This document shows positions 45,283 through 56,773 of a stretch of 64,000 nt of DNA, piece by piece. The stretch covers positions 894,001 to 958,000 of the forward strand of contig CM035317.1 of NCBI GenBank assembly GCA_000497125.2, written 5' to 3'. The notes under the pieces were generated by a model that saw only the letters and a program-made list of their open reading frames with translations, made no database searches and had not been told where the DNA came from. Origin of the DNA: Spironucleus salmonicida. Its lineage: Eukaryota > Fornicata > Diplomonadida > Hexamitidae. The translations under genes and the position numbers were made by a program. Every line of letters starts with the position of its first letter. Within the stretch, counting starts at the first letter, position 1.

Positions 45283-46909
45283 AGCACGCAGCCTACTAAC
45301 CTGGTATGAATTTCATCTAATTTTTCAACTCACAGTTAGTGCAGCTCTTCGACACCCACAGGCAAAATTATAATTGTTCATGATTTATATCTTGTATGTA
45401 CCCGTTTTAAGGAATAAACCATTTTCGCATTTATTCCATATCCTCATATCATTTGATCAGGGTTAATAATTATATATGTTGTATCTAGCATATTACTCCT
45501 TATTTTGGATGATTCAACATACATGGCGTTCATTATCCGGTGATACTGTATCATTTTAGCATCTATCGCTATTTTCAACTTCACAAAGTGTGAAATTTTA
45601 AGAACACTAATATTAGTAGATATCTTAATTACCTAGCTAACATGGTTTCCTATAAGTTCCTGAGTGAATAAAATTGTGTATCCAACTGGTACACACATCA
45701 TCGGAGATGAATCCTCTTTGCAGAACAGATAGTAATCCTTGGAATAATTTTAAACGTAATTAGCTTGAAATAATAGCGTGGGAGGCAGGCTGCACAGGTT
45801 ATCTGTATGTTGATACTATGTTATTGGTGTCAGTATGAATGTCATTTAATATTTACTGATTTGCAAATTAAGGAGTCTCAAGAGCTGTCGCAATTCCAAT
45901 CGTATTATTCTTGGATTTTACTTTTTAGACAAATATCATATGATCCCATAGACTCATATTAGCAATATTAGCATACTCTGCACGCTTGATCTGGGTTAAT
46001 ATATTACTAAAGGCTTATATAATAGTGAAAACATTATTGTAGGAATATAAGTATTCTCTATTATATTAACTTTCACAATCAATTTATGATAGTATTTGCC
46101 TGAACACATTGCACGCTCTTAACTGCATTTAGCGCAATCTTTATATACCCAATCTTACACAAGCGCCATGTTATGGTATAAATAGCTCTAAGTACAATTG
46201 AGAGAGAACTTATTGCAGAATCATTGTACATATATCATTTTATGGCAGCTAATCTTTATATAGGACATGAAAAACATAATAATTAACTAGCAATTTCTAT
46301 ATCTAAGTTTAGTTATGTTATTCTAATCAACTTACTGGTATATATCAAATTGAAGTCTAGTTTTTATCTAGATTTATGTATTAAATAGCATATCCTAATT
46401 CTTCATAAACTATATTTCTCTAGCATATACCTTACTATTATTAGTTTTAGCTATCATACATGACTATAATCTATCTATTTTCGATAATCAGTAATTAACA
46501 ATCCTTAATGAATCTCTTTAATGCTTACCCTGTAGCAATTGATTTTGCCTCGGCAGATAATATTTACTTACATTTATCAAAAATGACAAAACTGACTATT
46601 ATAATATTTAACACGGCATTGACTATTACTGGTACTCCGCTTTATCTATAGACTAGTATTCTCAATTTATCGTAAGTTTATTATTTGATCTGGGTGTATG
46701 CCGTCAATATAGTGTAATATAATTTCCCGCATATAATTGTAATATTACGTTAGACCACATTATGAAATTGCAAAGTTTAGGATCTAGTTAAATATTTATA
46801 AACCTAAAATTAGTATCATTCATATAATTATAAATCTGATTAGCAATATATTCTGAAATCTAAATCTAGTATTCGAAACCTTTTTACCAATTTTAGCTAA
46901 TACATTCCT
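45283..46909. other. Long non-coding part of copy B
   Basis: Counterpart of 29844-31484. AT-rich, no gene recognised. Confidence 0.5.
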
Positions 46910-47420
46910 CACGAATTGTTGTTTTTATCGTTTTAAATATAATAATATCGATCAGTCCCCAAATAATATACAAGGCTACAATAGTAGGTATTATTTCTAG
47001 ATATATTTTAGTGGAATCGTTATAAGTTAACTATACATTTTTATAATTGAACCGTTGATATTGGTTACTGTCAGTTGATTGTTTTTTCTTGACGATGAAC
47101 ATATAAACAACAAAACTTCCAATTAGACCAATATTGTCTATTATTCTGATAACTGCACCAATAATATACCCAAGCATCATATGGTGATATGTGAATGCTA
47201 AATCCCATTAGTAGGGGAATTATCATGTTTACATTTAGAAATAACCTTGCAAAACTAAGTCACCATCACAAAAGAGTAAAAGATCATTTGTGGGTTTCCA
47301 AAAACACATAACAATTTTATAATTCGTGTTACGACCCATGAAATAACTAAGCCTTTCGGACACTGATAAATGCTGTCTTACTCTTTTTGGATGTTTACTT
47401 ACTTCTCTATCTTGTAATAT
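46910..47420 (-). pseudogene. Small-CRMP tail relics at the right edge of copy B
   Basis: One minus-strand phase reads through a basic-tail motif (GSFVVYMFIVKKKQSTDSN) into a second membrane helix (EIIPTIVALYIIWGLIDII). The second helix matches the 3' end of the 31485-32354 gene. The first matches the relic at 14091-14520. It is either two tails fused by recombination or a tail with a repeated end. No ectodomain remains. Confidence 0.5.
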
Positions 47421-47678
47421 TCTTTGCTAATATTTTGCATATTATATTTTATCGTCTACAAGTTAAATGTGCTACGATTCAGGCTAAAATTAACCATATT
47501 TTATTTTATGCCATTATATTATTTTATGTTTTAAATTTTAAATTTATTTTATTTGTTATTTAAGGAAATAAGTATTATGGAAACTAGAATTATCTTTTAT
47601 TGAAGATATAGATTAGATTTCAGTTATCGTACTTTCATTTTAATAATTATATTTTTGCTATATTATTTTAGTTCTTAT
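47421..47678. other. Spacer
   Basis: AT-rich; nothing recognised. Confidence 0.4.
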
Positions 47679-48000
47679 TCAATTTATTTTCATAGCGTTT
47701 CTCGCTTTATCAAGTGTTTCTAAATATTATAGTTTCATCTATTGGTATGAAAAATGAGTTAAATAGATAAAACGTAATCTTGAATTTAAAACTTGATACC
47801 CTTGAATTGATTTTAATGCGGCGGGCCGTTCAAACACAATCTCATACGTGTCATATTTCTCACGACCCGCTGTAGCCTAAACGAACTTTGAAATGAAGTT
47901 TTTAAGTATAATAAAACAGTCTTACAAAATAATTTTAAAATCATGCAAAACATAAATTTCTGTAGCAGCAAAAGGTACAAGAGAAAAGTGATGTGTACAT
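47679..48000 (-). CDS. Unidentified coding-like frame
   Basis: The frame ends at TGA 47679-47681 and is open upstream to about 48000 under TAA/TAG=Gln. The last ~75 codons look strongly coding: AGREKYDTYEIVFERPAALK, then GYQVLNSRLRFIYLTHFSYQ, QYLETLDKARNAMKIN. A local G+C rise (47818-47885) supports this. No in-frame ATG was found close by; a different phase has ATG at about 48028, so a frameshift or intron may separate the start. Family not recognised. Confidence 0.3.
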
Positions 48001-48988
48001 TTTGGTTTTGTTAAAACAAATTATTCATAGTTGTTTTATTAAACTGAAATTGATCATGGACTTTTTGCTTCTCTCTGTTCGATTTCCTACTATGTGGTTG
48101 TACGGTTTCAGCTATTACTTAAAACTTACAGCTATTTGTTAATTATTATCATAAAATATACTAAATAATAATTACGCAAATCGGTAAATATAATATGATA
48201 ATTTAGAGGTATTATATAATTATTTTGTGTCATTTGTACTAAACTATTTTGTGCTCAATTATGTATTAATACAATTAATAATTAAAATTCAATGTAAAGC
48301 CAAACCCTAGTTAATTCGTATAAAATTCATCTGATTAAGCAAGTTACATCCAAATATAACGGAAATCAGCGAGAAATAAATTTTGTGCTCATTGAATTTC
48401 TGATAAAATTTGAAATTTATATATTCAGTAATTTATGCTTTCTTAATGGATATAATCTAGCTATTTATTAAATTGTTGGAAAATTGACAGTTTAACTCGT
48501 TTTGTTAAGTACTACTATTAATGATAGTAAAATTATAACCAAGCACCAGAAATTATAGAATCAACATATATACAATTAGTTCATTATTTAGAATTCACAG
48601 AAATATATTATAATAAATAAGATAACTATAACCAATTGTTAAGTTATCATATGTATATAATAATTACAAAACTGAACGACAAATTATATTTTCTAAAATT
48701 AATGTTAGTTACATATTAAGTAACAATTTATTAAATAAAACTCTCTTAACCTGGAATAGATTATTACATAGATGTAGGCTAATTTATGAAGTTTCTGAAA
48801 TAATTAAGTATCTATAAATACAATCATTTATATTAATATAATCTATGTTTGCATGAGTATATCAAATTTGTGTTTTAACAATTATATATTACTACTATAA
48901 ATTAATATTACTGTTTTTTAAAAACTAAAATCCATATCATCATTTACATCAAGTTTAATATAATATTTCGAAGATCTATTTTCAGAAA
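48001..48988. other. 5' flank of the 48989 CRMP
   Basis: About 1 kb, very AT-rich, no gene recognised. Confidence 0.5.
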
Positions 48989-51769
48989 ATGACAGACACG
49001 GGGACTTGCTCAAATGCCGTCTTCAACTGCAAGGCTGGTTATTTCTGCCCTGCAGAAGATTCAACTACCGTAGAATGTCAACCGTGCTAGGAATATATGG
49101 AATATGGTTAAAGTTGCTACTGTGAAGATACCAAACCAATAAAGAACTGTCAAGCATGTACGGGCAAGCAGTGCTCTACATGCGTGCGTAATACATTTTT
49201 ATAAAATGACAAATGCATAAATTGTCCTTTATACTGCGATACCTGTGCAAACGCAAATTCTTGCATTACGTGCTCCGAAGGCTACGAAAAGAACCCATAT
49301 ACTGGTCTTTGTGAGTTATCCTGTAAAAGCGAAGATGGATGTCTGCCAGTCGGATTATATTTCGGTGATCCAAGTACATAAATGTCTATACCTTGCATTG
49401 CGAATTGCATTATTTGCTCTTCAACCACCACTTGCGATTTTTGCCACCCTAAAGGATTTGTCATTACACTAACAGGCCAATGCACTAAGAAATGCGATGA
49501 TATTCAAGACGGATATTACTGTGAAGACGGAGTTGCAAAGCTTTGCGATGATGATCTGACGGCAGAATGTACATGTGGCAATGCCTCCTATTGTGCTTCT
49601 TGCCATTCCACTGGGAAAAGGTGCGAAAAGTGTTTGCCAAATATGAACTTTAACACATCTGGCGAATGTGCAGTTTGCTATGACGGATTTTCGCTCGAAA
49701 GTAGTCAGTGTATGCCCTGCACTGGAAGCTAATCATCTCCCTGCACATGCAAAACGGCGGAAAATTGTTCTACCTGCGATACCGATACGGGAAAATGCAA
49801 AACATGCTAGGGAAATTATGATGTTAAAGGCGAGATTCCGTGTTAAAACTGCTTACCAGGATTTTATAAGTAAAACTCTGCCCTGGGTGATATTTGCATA
49901 TCTTGCCTTGGTAATTGCAAAACCTGCTCTTCATACTCCACTTGCACAGTTTGCAATGATGAGTATGTGCTGTAAAGCGGTAAATGCGAAAAAACATGTA
50001 AAGTAGGTGACGGTAGTTGCGCCATGAACCAAATCTGCGCCACAATCTGCAAAGATTGCACCGGAAACTGCGCCACGTGCAAGGGTTCTGTAGACAAGTG
50101 CGTGACCTGCAAATCCGGCTTTATCTTAGAAAATAATAAATGTACAGCGTGCGGCAAGGATTGCCTGAACTGCGACGGTGATAAAAGTAAGTGTAACCTT
50201 TGCAAGGACGGATTTATTAACTTCGATGGAAGGTGCAGTATCTGCATTGGAAACACGACGTAAAAGTGCAAGTGCGGAATGGCCGAGAATTGCGCAACAT
50301 GTGGTGATAAAAATTCTAATGTTTGCGGAAACTGCTTACCCGGATTTTTCAAGGGAGCCGATGCGGGGAATAATACATGCAAAGCCTGCGATGAGAAATG
50401 CGCAACCTGCATCTCAGAAAACACCTGTTCATCCTGCAAAAATGGGGATATTTTAAGCGGGAATTCGTGCGCTGCCTGTACGACTATTTAAACTACTGCC
50501 TGCATTTGCAAAGATGCCACAAACTGTCAAACCTGCGATTCTACTGATATGAGCAAATGCAAAACCTGAATCAACAATTTTGACCCAAATGGATATACCC
50601 CTTGCTAAAACTGCTTGCCAGGATTTTTCAAGGTGAGTGATTCCGGGAGTGATACTTGCACGGTATGCCCTGTTAACTGCACAACCTGTAACTCTGGATC
50701 AGTTTGCACAGCTTGTAAGGTCGAATTTTTACTCGAAGATGATACGTGCGTAGCCTGCGATGACGCTAACTGCAATGTCTGCCCAAGTAGAAAAGATAGA
50801 TGTGTATCATGCAAAGATGGTTTTTCCGTGGAAAAAGATGAATGTGCAAAACAGTGCATAAAAGATGAAGACAGCTGTGCTATGAACCAAATATGCGACG
50901 ACATATGCAAAGACTGCACAAACAACTGTGCCACATGCAAGGATGCTGTAGACAAGTGCTTGACGTGTGAATCTGGCTTTATATTAGACAATGATAAATG
51001 TGTAGCGTGCCCCGATGGCTGCGCGAACTGTGACGGTGACAAAGCCATCTGCAAGGTTTGCAATGATGATTTTTTCACCGAAGATAATACCTGCACTAAG
51101 TGTGAGGGAAATAATACGGAACAGTGCAAGTGCGGGGAAGCAGTTAACTGTGCTACCTGCGATTCTTCTGAGATGGGAAAGTGCGGAAACTGCATCACCG
51201 GATACAAAAAAGCCACAAATGAGACCTGTTCAGCCTGCGCTGATGGCTATTTGATGGTTGGAATTGCCTGTGTGAAATGCAATAATAATTGTGCTACGTG
51301 CTCAAAAAGCCTTGAAAAGTGCGATACATGCGTCAGGTCTTACAGCATTAGCATAAATTAAACGTGCGAGAAGGATTGTACGGAGGTACTGACAGATGGC
51401 AAGGTGTGCGTCGCCGAAAAGATAGTGGATTGTGGAGCCAACAATCAGGTAACTGCGTGCAAATGCAAAGATGCTGCAAACTGCTTCAAATGCGATAGTT
51501 CTGATAAGGGAAAATGCGAGTCCTGTATGACAGGCTATAAATTTGTAAATTAAAAGTGCGACAGCTGCGCGGACGGGCACACCACCGTTGGCTCGTTCTG
51601 CTTCCCCTAGGGTGATACGCTAAGTACCAACCTCTCTGGTGGCGCTGTTACAGGCATTATCATCGCAGTTCTAGTAGCTGTTGGTGGAGTCGCCGGTGGT
51701 ATTTTTTGGTACATGAAGAAGTCAAAGCTTAATTAGGAGATTGACGAGTAGAAGTTTGTCCTGAAGTGA
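48989..51769 (+). CDS. Large CRMP with one in-frame TGA (926 codons)
   Basis: ATG 48989 (MTDTGTCSNAVFNCKAGYFC) to TGA 51767-51769 in a single phase, with one internal TGA at 50567-50569 (codon 527). It sits in the module SKCKT-[TGA]-INNFDPNG, where the repeats of the 39034 gene have Cys (CEACIQNFDPSG, YATCINNFDHSG). Downstream the frame is unblemished for 400 codons: NQICDDICKDC, LTDGKVC, the VGSFCFPQ box, the helix near 885-907 ([18 protein letters not shown]), [11 protein letters not shown]. Either this is a very recent nonsense mutation giving a 526-residue product without an anchor, or the TGA is read through (for example as selenocysteine). No signal peptide seen. Confidence 0.8.
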
Positions 51770-53389
51770 TAATTTAAGTTATTTCAGATATTATGATTAT
51801 GTATATGGAGGCATCTTGTGATAATGAGAATATAAGGGTATAAAATTAGTAATTTACTATTATTAAATATGAAGAAGAATTCGAGTTACTTAAATCTTAC
51901 ATACTACTCACTATTTCTTCACAATATTGAAATACTCTGTTTATCTCCATTATATCATTAAGTAAGCGAACGTATACTAAATATTATAATTAATTTAGCA
52001 ATCTTATCAATTCTGTGCTAAACTTTATCATTACATAACTATTTTGCGAAATTCAATTTTATGTCTTGCGTTGGATTGCAAAATTGGCTATGAAACTTGG
52101 AATGGTATGAAATAGATATTGATAGTTTTAGTATGAGATTAGTATTTAATTGGGTAAGCGAATGACAAGTTGAGCATGCGTTGAACTATATTTTGCGGTT
52201 CTAAGTTTATATTTGATTGTTAATATAACTTTCTAATTTTCATACTATTTAAGATAATTATTTTAGGTTATGGGTATGATTTTTCTGTTTTGTGAGTCGA
52301 TTTGTAATGTAATTGTGAGGAAATGGTCGTCAAAGCAAGATATAGTATAAAATGTATAAGAAGATTAAATTGTAGATTAAACTACTTTTGTAGTTTTTGA
52401 ATACTTATATGTTGAATTTAATGATGAATACTTAGTGATTAATCATAATTGCCTTCTTCATTTCTATACTCTGATTATCTTCTACAATTGTAATTTAATA
52501 AGCATGTTAAGTAACTATTATAGTTCTATTTTATCAAAAAATATACTATGTATATTATATATTCTAATTATTATTTACACTTCTCTTCTATATAGGTTTT
52601 ATGCATAGTATCACACCTAACAATCTGATGCCTAGTTAAAGTGAAAATTTTCTATTAAGGTATGCTATAGCAACACAGCTAACGCTATGAAAATAATTAT
52701 ACTGTAATCAGTCTTGTAGTAGTTAATTCTATATGGTTCATGTAATTTATGCAACAATTATTTAATATTACCCCTGCTCTGTCGAGTGCACTTTTTTGAA
52801 AAAGTATAAATGTGCCCAAAGAGGAAAAGTTGCAAACTTATTTAATGGAAAATGCTCATATTCTTTTTATTTTGTTTTTCTTGTTGTGTTTCGTAATATT
52901 CATTTTAATCGAATTCCGCTCCAGAATTGGAAAATCCACAAAATAACTCTTTGTCGAACAATCTTTAAATACTTGACCCAATAAATAATACAATATATCT
53001 GTGAAAAGAAAATAAGTATCTAAAGCTAATTTGGGCATAACTAGGAGCCATTACAAAATTAGAATTCAAAACTTATAATCTAAATTATAGCCATCAACTT
53101 ATTTCCATATCATAACTAAGATGTTATTTTAGTAAAAAAGAATTATTGTAAAATATTAGTAAAAATATATTTATTCATGAAAATTTTAAATTCTATATTT
53201 TTTTATAACAATTAAAATTTACAGAATAGAGTAATATCTGATGAAGGGGAACATTATATAAATGTGATATAATTTATTTCCAGTAAATTAAGGAAATTTT
53301 TATTAGAATGATGATAATGATGATGATAATGAAATTAAAAAGTTAATAATTATACTTTGCTAATTAGTAAAATTTTAATGTTAGCACTA
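51770..53389. other. Intergenic, AT-rich
   Basis: No confident gene. A minus-strand 60-codon frame (52856-53038, MPKLALDTYFLFTDILYY start) and a plus-strand frame open under this code (52796-53310) overlap each other; neither is convincing. An acidic/Asn-rich patch near 53300 (GATGATAATGATGATGATAA) could belong to the N-terminus of the transposase relic. Confidence 0.35.
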
Positions 53390-54150
53390 GAAATGTAGAT
53401 TTAGACTCTATTGAATGCTGTTTAAATATAGTTTAGTATGGAATTGGAATAAATTCAGAAAAATAGAATATTTACCAATTGACGAGCCACTGTCCCCATT
53501 TAAAGGCAGATATAATAAAAAATATACCTACCTTAGAATCTAAATAAATACGAACGGCTTTTATGTCAGGATCAGTCAAAAAATAATTACTGTTTTATAT
53601 TGTAATCTTATTCTGATTTTGGGTCCAATAATGGTTAAAATGTATTATATAGTACCTTGTTTATAAATTTCCATATAGTCTAAGAGGTATGGGGTGTGAA
53701 AATTTTATACCTCTGAAAAGTTATCAAATATAGTTTAACTAATAAATTAACCTTTACTTACGATACGTAGCAACAGGTACAAAAGTAATATTTACCTAAA
53801 GAATTAAAAGTCAAGTAATTCAAAATTTTAACTTTTGAATATTTTCATGATTTGGAATAAAGATCAAAAACATAAAATTAACAAAGTTGCTTTTACCAAT
53901 GATATTATAGGTTATCTATAATGAAAATAAATATACATTTACTTGTTCAAGTCCAGTCATAGTAGATCTATATAATAAATTAATGGGAGGAGTGGGTGTC
54001 TAGGATTATAATATTCAACTCATAGGTTGCTAATAAAATTTAAATGAGGGGGTATTAAATTTATGTCATAGACTCGACATCTGTTTAGTAAATTATTAGA
54101 TTTACTAGAAATCAACAATATTGAAAATCTTGAATTTAAACAATATTTGA
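53390..54150 (+). mobile_element. piggyBac-like transposase relic
   Basis: The frame from about 53454 to TGA 53922-53924, with one internal TGA at 53697-53699, then a phase change and continuation to TGA 54148-54150. Family landmarks in order: FRKIEYLPIDEPLSPFKGRY (the IDExxxxFKGR box); KKYTYLRIQINTNGFYV (the YxxxKPxKYGIK region, worn); [TGA]-KFYTSEKL (normally DNFYTS); LLTIRSNRYKSN (GTxRxNRK box); FMIWNKDQKHKINKVAFTND (the WxDxKxVxxLS strand); VDLYNKLMGGVGVQDYN (YNKxMGGVDxxD). Two of the three catalytic aspartates sit where TGA (DNF) and Gly (GGVD to GGVG) now stand, so it is inactive. No terminal repeats or TTAA target duplications were identified. Confidence 0.68.
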
Positions 54151-54269
54151 ATGACCAATGAAATAGATTTCTTTGTACACGAAGATAAACTACAGTAAAT
54201 CTAATGTAGAGCATAAGCTATTTACTAACGCTGTTCTAATGTACAATCTCACTAAAAAACTAATATTTA

Positions 54270-54911
54270 ATGATAATATCTTATCTGCTGTCTGTAGTAA
54301 ATGCTAGAACTGGAGAACATTCTATATGTGTAGTAGATACATTAACAAAAGAAAAGAAATCAAATACAGAAAGCGATACTTGTAAATATTACTTTTTCGG
54401 AAATAGCTTTTAGCCCGTATATCCAATAGCAGATAAAGTCATATACATAACGCTCCCATCAGTAGCGGGTAATATTTTTCGAAAGATTTGGTCAATGGCT
54501 TTGGTTGAATAACCTCCTCACCAGGAAACAGCTAATAAAGTTAATATTAGTATTATATTTGTTATACTTTTTATAATTTTAATTATTAGTAATTATATTA
54601 TCTAATATAAGGATTATTTTTAGTTTTATTATATTATATAATATTAATCCTAATCGTTAATTTTTGAACGAGCTATTAAGATTTAGTTGTTTGGGCGATT
54701 ATAGCTTATTGTGTATTCGCATTAATAACTATTATCTGCTACACGAAGATAATATGAAATCAGCACTCTTACTTTTATATAAGGAACCTAATCATTTAAA
54801 CCTATTTTTAATGAAATTTTACTACAACTATATTGGTGTATAATAATTATTTATTTTTTCACTCCTAATTTTCATATTTTAAATCACTAGATATATTCTT
54901 AAAAGCGATGA
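54270..54911 (+). CDS. Hypothetical membrane protein-like ORF, 213 codons
   Basis: ATG 54270 to TGA 54909-54911 under TAA/TAG=Gln. The first ~120 residues look coding: a short hydrophobic start (MIISYLLSVVNARTG), TGEHSICVVDTLTKEKKSNT, YYFFGNSFQPVYPIADKVIY, then a strong helix (VNISIIFVILFIILIISN) followed by YIIQYKDYF. Beyond residue ~125 the sequence is AT-rich and less convincing, so the true end may be earlier and lost. A signal-anchor start plus a later helix would fit a small membrane protein. Not recognised; it could also be debris downstream of the transposase relic. Confidence 0.3.
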
Positions 54912-55049
54912 CTATCATTGAAATATCCCAAAACATAAAACGATTAATCTTACTCACTACTAAGACTTATAGCCTTTTTACACTTCTACCTATATTAAAA
55001 GTACTAGGTATTACACATCTTCACTTTTAACATCCTGAGTTAAACTATT

Positions 55050-56090
55050 TTTACTCAACCAGACATAGCAGCTGATTCCACAGAACACCTCCTCTGCATC
55101 ACAAACATTATTTGTCAAACCAGCGCTAAGGGAAATACTTTAAGTGAAAACCACTGATTTTACTCCACCATAACTTAAATAACTGCACTCATCTTTAGCA
55201 CTGTTAAAAACTACGATTCTATTGGCATGAACGAGTAATAAACCTATACTAAGTGTTACAGTCTGTCCAGTATGATATATTGCGAAACCTGCAAGGCTTA
55301 GTTGCTCTAGTATGTTTCTGTAAGCTTACGAAAGTTTACAGGCTGTGAATCTGGTCATATTTTGATAATGATAAATATACTGCACGCTTAGAGGGAGACA
55401 ACATTTAAGATAATAACAATATTAGATAAAAAATTTCCAAGGATACCTTTCAAATCAAATGGTAAGTATGCATTCTTTCTATACGAAGAGAACTTAAAAT
55501 GCTAACACGCTTCAGCTGTTAGTTGCATCACCTACAACACGGCAATCCAAAAAATGATCAACATGCATCACTAGCTGCAAACGGTACCGGCTTTAGCTGA
55601 GATAGCGGAGTTTGATGGTGGAAATTGCATGCACAACATCCAGGGAACTGTTGTAACCCTAGCAATGCACAATAGAGCTTTGCGATACGTGTGGTGATGC
55701 TCATTAAATGGAAATTGGTTAATTTGTGTTACCCTAATTGTAGTCATTAAATAACAGTTAGATAGCTTACATCCGTGGAGTTGCGCCTGCTTATGATAGA
55801 GTAGGTTAAAGTACTTTATACAGATATCAAGATGCCTAAACTTATTTTAAGTATGATGAAAGTAACAATAAAGAATGTCATAATTACATGCACTAATACA
55901 AATTCAAAATAAAGCATGTACAGGTTTGTTGATTCCTTTGTGTCAAGTGTATAGCGCTATTTATTACTAACCAAGTATCTGGAAGTCTATCTACTATATG
56001 GCGGCTTGAATTGTGATTCCAGTATTAGGTGCCGTATGTGCTATCGACGGCAGCCTGATTTCTTATGTTATCAAGAAAGGAAAGAAATGA
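55050..56090 (+). pseudogene. Heavily decayed CRMP
   Basis: Scattered CRMP traces on the plus strand in changing phase: SENHC, YCETCKAQ, TGCESGHIL, and finally IVIPVLGAVCAIDG with SYVIKKGKK and TGA 56088-56090, which matches the helix and FIKKGKK tail of the gene at 22216. Most CxxC pairs are gone, so it is older than the other pseudogenes here. Confidence 0.55.
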
Positions 56091-56773
56091 TGGTAATAGT
56101 TCCCGAAAAATATATACGAAAAATGGGTTCGCAAGGTAAAATGCGAAAATTCAATTTTACTCGAGGAATACATTATTATGTTATATAATCGCTTGTAGAA
56201 GTATTATATGGGATAGTTATATCAGTAAAATGAATTTCTTTTTGTTAGTACGTTACATGTAGTTAGGTATGAAGCAATATGTACTACATCATAGTTAGAG
56301 GTAGTTGATAGCACAATCTAAGGATGCATAACAGAAATTAGTATAATAGTCCCAACTTCTACTAGCTGTTAGTTCAATAGCATTATTAATACACTCGAGA
56401 CTAATTGAAGTTAAATTTTAATATCGCAAATGCAAAATCATACATTCTGATACTCAATTTGTATTAGTAATATTATCTGATATTAAATTAATACTCGTTT
56501 ATTGATAGACTAATTTTTGCAGATTCATAAAGTATTCAGTTTCAGCGTGAGATACATTAGGTATCTACACTGAGCTACTGCGTCTTAGTTTATCCTAATT
56601 TTTACGTTCAGTTACAAATTTGTTACTAATCATACGATATACAATATGATTTTAATATTATATATTAATTCAAAAAATATTTTAATATATATTTCCTATA
56701 TAATCAAAGTTACTGAAAAATATTTTGTATTATTACATACTCAGAATATTACTAAAAATAGAAACTGCTAAAA
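56091..56773. other. Intergenic
   Basis: AT-rich; nothing recognised. Confidence 0.45.

Larger units (their letters stand above)
41274..47010. repeat. Direct segmental duplication, copy B
   Basis: The partner of 25806-31600, about 15.4 kb away in the same orientation. Copy B begins inside an intact CRMP 3' end, whereas copy A begins in a CRMP relic. At its right end copy B runs into a relic of a small-CRMP tail rather than the intact gene seen in copy A. Confidence 0.9.

Noticed and set aside
2267-51769. Direct assignment of the CRMPs to Giardia VSPs
   Set aside because: The invariant Giardia CRGKA cytoplasmic tail and N-terminal signal are absent; only the CxxC plan and a single C-terminal helix are shared.
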